A stretch of DNA of 64,000 nucleotides, from the NCBI GenBank assembly GCA_948567375.1, contig OX419758.1, positions 40,987,001-41,051,000 of the forward strand, given 5' to 3'. The position numbers and the translations under genes were made by a program. Shown in pieces: positions 10,938 to 23,510 of the stretch. Within the stretch, counting starts at the first letter, position 1. Each line of letters begins with the position of its first letter. This DNA is from Lunularia cruciata. Its lineage: Eukaryota; Streptophyta; Marchantiopsida; Lunulariales; Lunulariaceae. The notes under the pieces were generated by a model, which was given only the letters and a program-made list of their open reading frames with translations, searched no databases and was not told where the DNA came from.

Positions 10938-13900
10938 TGTGATAACTTGGCAAATATCACTTTTGCGGTAATCAGGTAAGTAAAGTTTGTTCCCACAAAG
11001 ATACAAGTCAAAATTGGTCAAATACAAAGCAAAGTAACAATCATAGTTCTTCTTGGTTGCGTCTTTAATCTCTCAAGTAGAAACAACACACAGAAGAGAG
11101 TTACAAGCATTGGTTCTCAATCTTGTCACAAAGTAACACTCCTTAATCACAACTCCATCAAATCTTTCCAAACAACCTTGATTGTGATGATTTAGGCTCT
11201 CTCAAAAATGGCACTTCACTGCAAAACGACTTCACCTCAAAATTGAGTTCCACCCCTCCACTAAAGGCACAACTTCCTTGATCAAAATTGCTTCATATCA
11301 ACACTACACTGCACTCACAAATGCAGAATACTACCAACACTACAATTCCTCTCAAATATGTCAAGGCATTGCTCCGATTGCACTTCACTCAGGATCAAAC
11401 ACACAGAGTGAAGATAAAGGCTGCAGAATCCAACATCCAACAAGCACACTTACTTGCACTTCAAATTTCTCCACACACTCACAAACATAATTGCAAAGTT
11501 GATACTCGAAATCAAGCTCAAGCAACGAGCACTGCTTCACATCACTTCACTTTATCTATTCTCAAAATTATGAGCACTAAACAACATCTGATTGTGACTG
11601 CCACTCTTAAATAGTGAAGCAAACAACATTTCTCTTCCTAATGTACCTCTTCCTTATGACTCTACAAACCTACAGATCCAAAATAACAATGCACTTCTTC
11701 ATATCTGCCTATTCAAATCTCAAATCGGTCACTAATCCAATCTGATGTCTACTTCTTCCTTGACTTTCAAACCCAAACCCGAGGTAACTTTACTTCCTAC
11801 TACTTTGTCCTCGGGTTTCATAACTCCTACATCTTTTACAAGATCTAACAATTCTCTTTCTTGACATTTCACTAGTGGGGAATCTATCTAACTCCTTATA
11901 TGTTGACCCACTCTTCTCTTATGTCTCCAATGGTAATTCCAAAGACATCTGCACTCCTACTTCATCTACTTCGGGTTTGGCTCTAATGTCTTTCCAAAGT
12001 TTATCTATCTCTAACTTCACTAGATCTTATCTAATCGTGATATTGTCTTTGACTTCTAATATCTTCCTATCTACCCAAGTTCTGAGACTAATTAATAGAG
12101 CATTCAAGTCTGTGTCCTTTGCATGTCTCCTCCTTGTCTCCTGCACCAACAACTTCAACTTGTGCAGCCTTGTTTCTTCAATACAAATAGTGGCCTCTGT
12201 ACTCAGCATCACATTCATCCTAATTACAATCTCCTTCAATGGCTCCAATCTCATCTTCCTTTCACGCTCCCAATCTGCAAGCCAATCTTCCTTGTACATT
12301 GCCAACTCTGCCTTCAACTTGGCTTTCACAGTTTCCTTCTCCTTCTCCTTTTGCACAATCTTCTCCTCTTGATTACGAAGTAACTCTCGTAATCTCTCTT
12401 CTTCCCTATATCTCACTGTCAACTCCCGTTGCCATAGTTGCTTCTTCTCTTCTACACTCTCCATCACTCTATCAAGCTCTTGTTCCTTCTCTGCTACCCT
12501 TGCCATAACATGGATAATTTCTAGTCTTGAATCATCAAACTAATGCTTCAAGATTTTGTACTCTACTACTTGTCTCTCCCTTGCTATGTCACTCTTCTTC
12601 ACAAGTTCCTCTTGATACCTTGCTTCTCTCTTCAAGTTCTCAATAACTTGACATTGCACTATTGCATCCCCTCATAGTACTTCCCTTTCCTCCTTGCCTC
12701 AGATTATACTCCTCTTCAACTCCAAGTTCTCTTCTTCTAGTCTTGCCAAAACTTGCAACATAGTCTTCACCTCCAGACATGTCGACTGCATCTCTTTCTT
12801 CTTGTGCTCTAGCTTCACTAACAATGGGCACACAATTTCTTGCAGGTACTTCACTCCATCACTTGCACCTACTTCAATCTGCAGAGTGATCTCCTTCTTT
12901 ACCTCTTCTTCTCCCGATACTTGCCTTCTTTGCTGCAGTTGTCGTATCGGAATAGACGCTTCACTTCCCGAGCTAGCATTCTCCTCTTCTCTTGCCTTGC
13001 TTAGACCTGCTTCACACTTCACCTTGTGTCTTGACCAAAATCCCCTCTAAATCGTAATCTTCTTCTCCTTCGGCTTGAGTACTTTGTCCTCCAACTTTGC
13101 ATTATTTTCTTCCTTGAGCTCCACCCAAACTTCTTCTTCTTCTGCAGCAGGTACCGTCATCTCCTTACCTTCATCACTATTGCTACTCGTATCCCCACTT
13201 TGTAGCCTGAGCTTAGGTTCCTCCTTGTGTTTTGAGTCTTTGGACTTGCACTCGACTTCACCTTCTTAGTCTTCTTTTGATGACATGATCACCACCATAC
13301 CTTTCCTCGGGTTTCCTCTCATGGTCTTCCAAGGTCTTGTCTTCTCTACGTCTTTGCCTTCTCCTTGTTGACTCCGCTTCTTCAACTTTGGAGTACTCAC
13401 TTCTACCTCCGCACTCTTTCTTGTTTGTGCCTAGGACTCATCAGTGCTTCAGATTTGAAGAATATATTGTTGCTCCTCCGCATTGACTTCCCTTCTCAAG
13501 TCAGGATGAAAGTGAGACACCATTCTGCTGTGCTCTGCCTAATTGAGCAAATTCAACCCGAGGTAGAAATGTGCTGCAAATGGTACGATGTAGTGTAGAG
13601 GCAACTTATCCTACAAATTCCACACCATCTGCCTTGTCCTCCCATGGAAGCACCTCGCCCAGTTGATAGGTTCTCCTGCAAACATCTTATGGAAGAACAC
13701 CACTTGGTGTTTCATCACATAAGTCGTCCTCTCTGGCTTCAAGATTGCCATGAGAGCACTCACGATCCCTCTCTTCACCTGATCTTTGTAACTCTTGACC
13801 TTATACCCATTCTTTGTTCTCTTTGAAGAGAAGGCATCCCTCACTTCTTGGGTTTCTTTGGCTACCTCTTCCTTCCCCAAGAACGTGGCACCCTGCTCCG

Positions 13901-14704
13901 CGCCTACCTCTCTTCCAAGCACCAATCTCCAATCCGACTTTATCCAGCAAGCCGGATTTCCTCTCTTCCCCTCTTCCTTGGGTCCATCAAGACACTTACT
14001 CTTGATTATCTCGGTCATGAAACCTGGAAAACTTACATTCCAATTCCACGCCAAGAATGTGATCCAAAGTTGGCTCAAGACTTCAATTCTTATGATCACA
14101 TCTAACCTCTGAATCGCATGATTACTCACTACAAATTTGGAGTTCTTCTTTCCTCCTCCCATCTTTCCTGCTTCCTCACTATCTCTTGGTTTAACTCTCT
14201 CAAATTCTCCTCTACACACTAGCACGTCTTCAACTCTACTTCCCTTCCCATGATCTCTTGCAAGATGACTTCTCAATGGCAAAGGAAAATTGCTTGACAT
14301 TGCTTTGTCATTAGCCCAAGAGTCGTGCCTTCTTCATCTCTCTTCAATTTGAGTTTTGTACCAAGAAATCCCACCTCTTGCATGCGCCTCTCACTGTCAA
14401 GTGTACTTCATGCGTATGACCGCCTGTTTTTGAACGGTTCTTTCTTGAATTTCTTGCCTCGAAGAAATGTTGTTACATTGCGGTCGCCCCGCATTAAGCT
14501 CTCCCCAATACAAACACTTCTTACGTTGGGTTGTATGTTGACAGGGCAGGTCCGAGTACTTTGCCTTATGACCCAAAGCCATGTTACCTTGGGTTTCATC
14601 CCGAAGACTCTTTTCTTTGCCTTCTTCGGCCATATAGGCGCAATCCGACTTCTCTATACACTTCTTCTTCTCCATTTTGAAAAAAAATAAATGTGGGTAC
14701 CACA
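10938..14704 (-). mobile_element. R3a: 3.77-kb TG...CA unit with target-site duplication, carrying an unknown protein
   Basis: It begins TGTGATAACTT and ends GGGTACCACA. It is bracketed by the 5-bp direct repeat CAGGT (10933-10937 and 14705-14709) and splits one Ty3/gypsy element between RNase H and integrase. TG...CA ends plus a 5-bp duplication are the signature of retroviral-type integrase. There are no paired LTRs: 10938-11830 has no copy at the other end. A diverged second copy is R3b (16624-22675). The simplest readings are a solo LTR of unusual length that carries an ORF, or a cargo unit mobilised in trans by an LTR element's integrase. The strand given is that of the ORF. Confidence 0.7.
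12027..14675 (-). pseudogene. Unrecognised long acidic, coiled-coil protein of R3 (copy a, broken)
   Basis: The likely start is ATG 14673-14675 (MEKKKCIEKSDCAYM). The frame is followed through at least three open pieces: 14300-13611 (229 aa), 13022-12699 and 12506-12027. The first piece has a conserved core including LDVIIRIEVLSQLW, DWRLVLGREV and TYVMKHQVVFFHKMFAGEP. The middle is charged (KHKEEPKLRLQSGDTSSNSD). The end is heptad-rich coiled coil (REEERLRELLRNQEEKIVQK). The order is preserved in R3b. I do not recognise the family and see no RT, integrase, protease or zinc knuckle. A gag-like or captured host protein is possible. As reconstructed it exceeds 700 aa, with stops. Confidence 0.6.
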
Positions 14705-14709
14705 CAGGT

Positions 14710-16350
14710 CATCATAATAGTGCATTTGAAATGACATAGAACCTATTGGGTTTGTACTCAATTTTGATGTCAAACAATTGTAGTTATTCCTCCCATTGAT
14801 AATGTCAATTCTTCATGTGCTCCAAATGTAATATCTATAACAAGAGTTTGTGATTGATTTGCATGATCACTTGTTTCTCCATGAGATAATGCCTCCATAC
14901 CTCGGTACCATATACAATTACCATATAGTTGTTCTTGATCTTGAGTAGAGTAATTCCTTTTTCTGATATATGGTATGACACACAAAGGCAATTGGGTGTT
15001 ACCATATGGAAATTTCTACTACTACATAGCTCCAATGGCAAAGTTAGAAGCATCAAAATCAACCACACAAGGTAGTTGAGGATCAAATGGTTTGAGAATG
15101 GGTCTTGAAGACACCATATGTATTAGCTTCAAGGAGTCTTCTTCATGCTTGGTGGTCCATTGAAAGCTTGAGGTCTTCTCCAAGGGATCAGTCAATGGTG
15201 TAGCCACTTGACCACAATAGTGGATGAACCATTGGTAAAAACTTGCATTTCCATTAAATGCCCACACTTTTATGCCATCCTTTGGAATAGACCAATCAAT
15301 AACGGCCTTTATTTTCTCCTCTTCCATCTTGATTCCGTCCAATGAGACCTTATGATCATAGAAGGTAACTTCCTTTTTGCCAAAAGGTACACCTTGACTT
15401 CTTGCAATAAAACGTCTATTGATGTAGTTGTCTTAAAAATGCTTGCACATGATTTGTGTGTTCTACTTCAATCTTGGTATAAATAAAAATATCATCTTCG
15501 AACACCACTATGTACTAATCCAATAGGCTATCCAATACTTAATGCATCTTATCCATGAAGATTATTGGAGTATTAATAAGCCTTAAAGGTAGAACTCTCT
15601 ATTCAAAATACCCATACTTTGTTCTAAAGGTAATCTTTTGCACATCCTCTCTATCAATGGGAATTTTCCAATAGCCACTTTGAAGATCCAACTTGGAGAA
15701 GTATTGTGCTCTATTCAATTGATCTAGCAAGTCATCAATTCAAGGCAAGGGATATATATTCTTTGTTGCTGTTTTTTTATTAAAGCCATGATAATCAATA
15801 TAGAAGCAAAATCCTCCATCCTTCTTTAGGACAAATAGAACCAATGTTCCCCAAGGAGATATACTATGTCTATGAAATCCTTCTCCAACAACTCCATCAT
15901 TGTTCAAAGTTCTTCCATCTCCTTTGGTGAGAGCCAATAGATTGGTCTACTCATTGAAGAACTTATTGGAAATAACTCAATCTTGAAAGGCATATCATGA
16001 TTAGAGTGTAACTTCTTTGGCAAATCATCCAAAAACATATCTGCAAACTCTTGAGCTATTTGATAGACCATTGCTTGATGCGGCTCTTGGCCTTTGTAAG
16101 ATTCTCCATGCACAATCAGCTTGATCCACATTGCAAAAATAGGAATATCTTTCTCCCAAGCTTGCTCTATGGCTACTTTACTAAGCTTGCTCTATGGCTA
16201 ACTTCTCATCTTGGGATTGGCTATTCTTAGGTGTCTTACTCAAAGGTGCCAAACAACTTAATTGTTGTTTTCAAATTGAACCTAATCATTCAAGCCAAGG
16301 AAAACCTAAAATGACATCATAATGTAGAGGTGTTGTCATGCCATTTGTAG
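14710..16350 (-). pseudogene. Ty3/gypsy no. 2 protease end, RT and RNase H (degenerate)
   Basis: On the minus strand: a region before RT (QEFADMFLDDLPKKLHSNHD, about 16060), RT start ([32 protein letters not shown], about 15860-15770), the connection and RNase H junction (AVIDWSIPKDGIKVWAFNGN and FYQWFIHYCGQVATPLTDPL, about 15300-15180), and RNase H (PCVVDFDASNFAIGAM, about 15030; KQVIMQINHK; IEYKPNRF...SNALL ending near 14715). The catalytic YxDD region is damaged. The element continues as integrase at 9900-10932 after the R3a insertion. Confidence 0.8.
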
Positions 16351-16623
16351 GTCGCTCCTAGATTGCTTGGACTATGGAGTAGTAGCGTTGTTAGTCAAAA
16401 GTATTTTGGTAGTTACTCATAGACTACTTGTTGATGGTCAAATTTTGTGTTTAGGGTATTGACTACATGGTGGGGCCTATTGTCACTTAGCACCATTTGC
16501 ACCGTTGGATGTGCCATCAACATGACCAATAAGGTTGGAGACCAAGGGGTAAAATTTTGAAGTGTAGCTCCAAACAACTCACTTCTTTGATGTTTAGCCT
16601 TTGAGTTCTTGGCCATGGTGGAT
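16351..16623. repeat. Fragment homologous to about 9060-9340
   Basis: This shares TGGAGTAGTAG, GGTAGTTACTCATAGACTACTT, and a tail TTTGAGTTCTTGG with the segment downstream of the PHD-Ty3 element. It is a TE remnant without coding sequence, abutting R3b at 16624. Confidence 0.65.
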
Positions 16624-17457
16624 TGTGACACCCCAACAAGTATCACTTTTAGGGTAATCAGGTAAATAAAGTTCATCCTACAAAGATACAAGTCAGAAAT
16701 AGTCAAATACAAAGTAAATTGTAACAATTCACTTCTTCTTGAGTTCTTCTTTAGTCTTTCAGGTAGAAACCACACCTAGAAGAGAGTAACAAGCACTACT
16801 TTGCAGCCTTGTCACACACTAATACTTCATAATCACAATACTATCCAATCTTTCCAAATCAACTTTGATTGTGATGATTCAAATTCTCTTGAAGATGGCT
16901 ACTCAAAAACAACTTTGCCTTAGAATTTCATTCCACCCCTCCATTGAAGGCACAAATTTCTCAATTGAAATTGCTTCACATCAAACTCACGCTCCACTCA
17001 CAAATGCAAAATACTACCAACACTACAATTCTTCTTAGATCTATCAAGGCATTGCTTTGATTGCTATCTACTCAAGATCAAACACACAACATGAAATCAA
17101 GGCTCTAGAATCCAACATCCAACAAGCACATTGACTTGCACTTCAAATTTCTCCAACACTCACAAACACAAACACAAACTTGATACTCAAAATTAAGCTT
17201 AAGGAAGACTAAGATACACCACTTCACTTTATCTATCTTCAAAAATGATAAATACTAAACAAAATTTTGCTTCAAATGCCTCCTTTAATAGGTGAAGCAC
17301 TTTGAATGTTAATTAAAAACTACTATTCTATAACAACTTTACTAACCTACAAATCTGAAATGACAATGAACCTCTTCATATCTGCCTCTTCAAATCTCAA
17401 AAACTATTACTACTCTGATCCAATGTCAACCTCAAATTTGGCTTCCAAGCCTAATGG

Positions 17458-19677
17458 TGTCATTGGGAAAATAGCCCATATGTACTATTGATGTCATTTG
17501 GTGCAAAGGTTTTGATTTCTTGCATTGCAAGGAATTTGGATTTTTGGTTATTGTGTCTCTAAAATATTCTTCATGCTGTTGTGAAGTCAGAAGTTTTGTT
17601 AATATTTTGTGAGCCCAGAAGCTTTCAAATGATGCATAAACTCAAGAATATCTATGAGTTTGCATGGGCTCGGGAGTTTTTGGGTGTTACACAAACTTTG
17701 GCTTAAATTGATGTACAAGGACTCATGTTCCTTTAAAAAAAATTTATTGGGGTCCTTGGAGTATTTTTCATTTAGTGGCAGAGCAAAAAGCCCTGTTATG
17801 CTTTCAAGAGTTCCTGCTAGAGTAGTGATAGAGCAGTAGGAGTTTCAAGAGAGAATCTTTGAGAGAGATAAGGGGGAGTTTTTTTATGCATTGAGGAATG
17901 GCCTGAATAGGGACAAGGGAGTTAAGGAGAATTGGGAGAGAGTATCGAGGGAGAGGGGAACTTGATAGGGAAAAAGGGTTGAATGGGGAATGCTTCGAGA
18001 GAAGGAAGGAGTTAGAGGTTGAGCTTGATCTGTGACAAGCAAGGTAGGAGAGGTGAGAGTGATTTTTTTAGGAGGGTTTTGCCCTGGACAGAAAGAGAAG
18101 AAAGGAAGGAGTTCAAGGGCTGAGCTTGATCTGTGATAGGCCAGGAGGGAGATGTGAGAGTGATTTTCACAAGAGGGTTTTGCCCTAGACAGAAAGAGAA
18201 GAAAGGAAGGAGTTTGAGGGCTGAGCTTGATCTGTGACAGGCCAGGAGGGAGATGTGAGAGTGATTTTGCAGGAGATGGCCTGGATAGTGGGCAGGAGAA
18301 GGAATGCTTTCTCACACAGGAGGGTTGTATGGTTTTGACAGTACAAGGGCAGGGAAATTTTCAAATGAAAGAGTGAAAGGAGGGCAGAGAACTTCCTACA
18401 AGAAGGGTTGAGTGCAAGAGTGGGAAAAGGTCTCGGCAAGAAAGGAAGATTTTGGAATGTAAGAATGCAACAGACCAATGGTAAGCCTGTGACAAAGGAG
18501 GATTTGTTTTCCTTGAATAGGAGTGCAAGGAGTAGGTACTTGAACAAAGAAGAGAACTCTCGAGTGTAGACTTGAGAGAAGTGCATGCAATAAAGGAGGG
18601 AATTCAAAATGTGAAGTTGGCTATGCAGTTTGTGAAGAACTAGGAGGGAGCTAGAAAGAGAGGATTGGAAATGCAAAATCTGTCCGTGAGAACTATGACA
18701 AACTAAGGAAGACTTAGAGAAGGGAGAGGAACTTTGAACATGAAGGGCTGGAGACACTAGACTATAGGGAGGATTTTTGAATATGGAGACTTGAATAAGA
18801 AGATAGTAGAGTGAATGTTGTGCTTTAAGAGATCTGCCGCTGATGTGACTGGGCAGAACGGTGACAAGGTGTGTTATTGAGGATCTACTTGCCTGTGCCA
18901 AGACTTGAGAGTTCTAAAGCAAAATCATGACCTGAGTGAATGTTGTGCTTTGGGAGATCTGTGACTGCTATGATGAGATAGAATAGTGACTAGAGTGAAT
19001 TATGTGCTTTGAAAGATTTGTGATTGCTTGCGAGCAAGCAAAAGAGTGTCAAGGTGTACGTGAAGTGCCTCAACTGAGCTGGTGATCTATTGCATAGCTT
19101 GGTGCAGACGCTGTTTAGATTAAAACTGCTCGGCTTGTCCACAATTGTGAATTCCATACATGAAATTACCATGAATGATGAATCTTGGATCAAATGTATG
19201 TTCTGAGTTGCGACTAATGTCGAGAGAAGACTCCATTTATGGAGCTCTCAATCCAGTCTAGGTGAATGGTGTAGATCATTGATCATGGTGCAAGGTTTAA
19301 GTCCAGATAGGTCACTCTCTGTTGTCCTTTTAGAAACCACTTGGTGCAGCTCTATGAAACCCCATATCCAGAACCATAGCCAAACTTAAAAAGAAGCCAA
19401 AATATAAGACCAGACAAAGGTAGGAACCAATACAACCAATCCCCGCATGACACAATGAGTTTTGTGAAGGTCAAGGATAAACAAAAAACCTTGAGGGAGA
19501 GCTAACCTTAGGAACAATTGAAAAAACATGTTCTAGCAAAAAGGAGACTTCCAACAACCCGGGGAAGAAAGAGAGTGTCATACTCTAGGAAACCCCAAAG
19601 CAGTGACAATAGGAACAAACTGAGCACAAGCATCCATATGCTTGGCGCACTCTTGGGACTGAAAAATCCCCGTGACA
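17458..19677 (+). mobile_element. R4: 2.22-kb purine-rich solo LTR nested in R3b
   Basis: Its ends are TGTCATTGGG and CCCCGTGACA, which are inverted. It is flanked by a 4-bp direct repeat ATGG (17454-17457 and 19678-19681), and the R3 sequence joins across it. About 17840-18900 is strongly purine-rich on the plus strand, like 1900-3950. Both ends are homologous to the LTR at 1632-4126, so it is a solo LTR of the same family. Open frames on its minus strand (up to 238 aa, Ser/Leu/Pro-rich) are by-products of the purine bias, not genes. Confidence 0.75.
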
Positions 19678-20261
19678 ATGGTCTTTCATAAATTTCCCCT
19701 TCTTTGGGTCTGTCTAATACTACTTCATCCTCTACTAGTTCTATAACTTCCTTACTACAATTTGCATAAGTGAGATCATGAGTAATCTATGAGATCATGG
19801 GTAATCTATTTACATTGCACTCTTCTCTAATGTCTCAAGTAACTAATCCAAGGACACCTGCACTCCTACTTCTACTACTTTGCATCAAATTTTCCTTTCC
19901 GGGTTTTGAATCTCATCTAACTCTTATCTTGCTATATCTAATTTGAGACAAACATTCTCTCTTGCCTCTAACATCTTCCTATCTACTCCATCTCTCAAAC
20001 TAATTAATAATTATTCATTTACACATCTTTTGCTTTCTTCTTCCTTGTCTCTTGCACTAGCAATTTCAATTCATGTAATCTTGCTTCTTCCAATTGAACT
20101 TTAGATACCGTATTGAGCATCACTTTCACTCTCATGACTATTCCATTGACCATAACTTGCTTAGGTGTCTACATCTTCTCTCTCTCCACTAGCAACTCCT
20201 CCCAATACATCTTCACCTCATCTTCCAACTTGGCTTTTAATGCTTCCTTCTCCTTCATACG

Positions 20262-22640
20262 CTACTTGAGTTGCTCTTCCATTCCTTTGATCAACCTATG
20301 CAATCGCTCCTCCTCACAATTTTGCACAATTAACTCTCTTTGCCGAGCTTGATCCTTCTCCGCCGCACTAGTCTTCAAGCTCTCCAACTCTTGTCCCATT
20401 ACTGCTGCCATAGCCTTCAAATGGATAACTTCCACTTGCATTGCATGCACTTTTTCCCTCAAGGTCTCAATCTTTGGTATTTTCTCCTTCTAATATTCTT
20501 CTTGCTTTGTTATTGCTTCAATTCTATTTATGGAGTCTTCCATTAGGCTCTCAATCTCCTTCCTTCTAAGCTCTACTTCAGTCAAAAGTTCTTGTAATCT
20601 CCTCCCCTCCACAAATTAACTTCCTTCTCAACTCCAAACTTTCTTCACTCATGTATTTCACTACTGCAAATTCATCTTTCAATTTTGAGTGATTACCTCT
20701 CAACTCTTCTCTCTTCTTCTTGAACTATAATAACAAGGGACAAACTCTTTGCATCAAGTACTCTACCCTATCAAAAGCTCTTGCAGTCTTTGGTTCTTTA
20801 GGTTCTATGCTCCTTACTTCTTCTACTGGAGCTTTACTTTGAAGTCTCAATCTCTTCCCTCTCAAGAGTATTTCATCTCAACTTCCTCCTTCTTCCTCTA
20901 TTGGGCTTGCTTTGCTTGTTTCTGCACCGGAAGTAGGAATGCTTCTCTTTGATCTCCTACACTTTTGAAACTCTAGCTTTGGCTTGGCATCTGGAGTCTC
21001 TTCTATCTCTGTCCTTGGCAATTCCAAACATAGAATGTCTTGTCATCCTATGTGGTCAATCATGGTGTGGAACTCTTGTTCTTCTGTGTCAGCATCATCT
21101 TCACCACGTTCTTGAACTTTTGTTTCATCATCACTTCCGTTGCTTGACCCTTTGCTTTGCAGTGTGAGCTTTGGTTCTTCCTTTTCTCTCAAGTCTTCTG
21201 ACCTATACTCAGCTTTGCCTTTTGATTCTTTTGCACCCAATGATTCATCAATCACTATGATATCTTGCTTTGGGATCACCTTGTCTTTTTGGGCTAAACT
21301 AGAGATAGAATCTCCTCGGGACGACTTCTCTTCCTCATCTTTGGGATATTAACTGGTACCTTCATGTATTGTTCCATTCTTGCATAGTGATCATCACTAC
21401 TTTGGATATGTTGGATGTATTATTGCTCCTCCTCATCCACTTCTTTTGTAAATCCGGATGAAGTGAGACCCCGTCTTCCTTTGATTTGTCTACTTCATCA
21501 GATACAACCAAAGTAGAAATGTGTAGGAAATTGCAACAAGTAGTGGGGAGCACTTTGATCACTCCAACACCACACCATGAACCACATTCATTGGTGAAAA
21601 TACTTCATCCAATTCACGAGCGCTCATGCAAACATGAGCAATGGATAAACACAGCTTGGTGCTTCATCATGTACGTGGTGCAATTAGGCTTGAAGAGTGC
21701 CACCATTTGCCATGATGATACTTTGCCTTGTTGGGTCTCGTTCTTCATACACGATGCAATGAAGGAATTGCGGATTTTAACAATCTCCTCTGCATGCTCT
21801 CCTTTCCAAAGGAATGTAGCCCTAGTTTCCTCACTAGCCTCTCTTCCAAGCACCAATCTCCAATCTAACTCTGTCCATCAAGCCTGATTTCCTTGCTTCC
21901 CTTCATTCTCAAGTCCTTCCTCACAATCACTCAAAGCTACTTCTACCATGAACCTTGGAAAACTCAAGTCAATTTTAGGCCAAAAAAGTGATATGAAGAC
22001 TATTCAGAACTTCAATCTTGGCTATCATATCTAACCTTTGAATTGCCTGATTTCTCACTACAAGTGATGGACTCTTCTTCTCACCCTTCTTTGGTATTGT
22101 GCGGTCTCTAAATCGTAGTAGCTAAAAGATAATTCTACCATCTCCTTGTCTCGAGATCCTAACTCCTTTAGGATTGTTAAACATCAAATTATTGGAGGGC
22201 TTTTCTATATGCACTCCTTTGGATTGACTACTTAGTGGCTTAGGATACTTGTATGACATTTCAAAATCCTCTTGATGAAGTCTTGATTTTATAGTTCTTT
22301 GCTGTGCAGTCATTCCTCCATCATTCTTCACTAAAAAATCACACCTTCTACATGAGTTAATCCTGGCACTATCAAGTTTAGTTGTTTGTGCCTTAGCCGT
22401 TTTCTTACTTGTACTTTCTTGAGTGATAAATCCAAAGGAAAGTTGTTATGCCATCTTTTCATTGGGTTGATCACCCCAAGGCAAAGTTTCCTTACTTTGG
22501 GTTTCTCTATGAAAAGTCTGATCCACATACTTTTGGCCTAACAAAAAGTCTTTTTACTTTAGGTTTCAATCCAAAGACACAATTCTATATCTTTTAATGC
22601 CATTTGAGTTCAATATGACTTTGTTTATACACTTCTTCTT
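20262..22640 (-). pseudogene. Unrecognised coiled-coil protein of R3 (copy b, heavily broken)
   Basis: The same segments as in R3a appear in the same order: a start region (KKKCINK), a core DWRLVLGREASEETRATFLW and TYMMKHQAVFIH (21856-21614), an acidic stretch EEPKLTLQSKGSSNGSDDE (about 21200), and a coiled coil (ELIVQNCEEERLHRLIKGME, about 20340-20270). Conserved order in two diverged copies indicates a real protein ancestor rather than chance frames. Confidence 0.6.
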
Positions 22641-22680
22641 CAAAATAGAACAAAAAATAAAATATGGGTACCATATAGAC

Positions 22681-22818
22681 AAATGCTGGTGAGCGTCACA
22701 CGGATTCTCTTAGCTAGAGTGAGTGTGGCTTGATTATAATCAATGCACAATTGTTGGCAGATTATTGAGTGAAAAATCAAGTACTGATATTATTGAGTGT
22801 GATTTGAGTTGTGTGATC
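22681..22818. repeat. Fragment homologous to about 9339-9500
   Basis: A single copy of the 62-bp unit duplicated at 9339-9462, plus the following GTACTGAT...GAGTGTGATT segment. It is trapped between R3b and repeat B copy 2. Confidence 0.7.
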
Positions 22819-23510
22819 TGTGAGCCGGCCTGTCTCTCACTTAGGATGAACCTCTAATGGCTATTATGGTAGCGCACCATGGACTAAGAAGGCAAGGAAC
22901 CACAACTCCATCATACTCCTCCAAGGCTAACACTCCAAAACTCAAGACATTACTCACTAGAGAACTCAATGAGAGAGAGATAGTTGCAAATGAAAGGATG
23001 ATGAGTACCTCCTCACCCCTTGTTTATATACTTGTGAAATAGTTACGTACCAAAGTTACTAATTATCATAGTTACTCAAGTTACTAGACTAAAAGTCAAG
23101 TAAAGTCAAAAAGTAGAAAGGAATATCCATTCATATGGGCATATTCCCCTAAGCATGTGGTCTTATCTTGACCCAACCACTAAGTCAAGGATTCCTTCAC
23201 ATGGGCTATCCTTGGACTAAAGAAGAATCCAAAACAAAAAGGCTTGTGGGCCCAAGAGTTCTCAACTCTTTCTTCAAAGCCAAACACCTAGGAATAATAC
23301 CAAGTCAACACACTAAAATCCAAAATAGTGGTGCTCATCTTTTCTACTTCCTCTAAAGTAAGGTCCTCTCTATCTTAGGTATGACTAACTTTAGCTAACC
23401 ATGACTAAAAGAGAACCATCCTTTATCTCTATATGAATAATATCTCTTAAGTACTTGTTATACCAAGCTAAATATCACAATACCACACACATGCACAAAT
23501 GGGTGTTACA
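22819..23510 (+). mobile_element. Repeat B copy 2, LTR-like (692 bp)
   Basis: Inverted copy of 5903-6591. On the minus strand it begins TGTAACACCC and ends GGCCGGCTCACA. It interrupts the integrase of Ty3/gypsy no. 1 exactly at 23511. The 5-bp flanks (tgatc and gtccc) do not match, so either one end was rearranged or it is one LTR of a partly lost element. The 62-aa shadow ORF shared with copy 1 follows from the sequence similarity and is not a gene. Confidence 0.6.

Larger units (their letters stand above)
16624..22675 (-). mobile_element. R3b: second copy of R3, split by the solo LTR R4
   Basis: It begins TGTGACACCCC and ends GGGTACCATA (CA decayed to TA), aligning with R3a at both ends and along the interior. 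16624-17453 matches 10938-11770. The coiled-coil and core segments at about 19690-22640 match 11830-14670. The possible target duplication is decayed (TGGAT left, TAGAC right). Without R4 it would be about 3.8 kb, the same as R3a. The divergence and the nested R4 suggest this copy is older. Confidence 0.65.

Noticed and set aside
18185-18901. Long minus-strand open frame (238 aa) and neighbour (143 aa)
   Set aside because: It lies in the purine-rich strand of R4. Its Ser/Leu/Pro/Phe bias is what the complement of A/G-rich DNA encodes, and no domain is visible.
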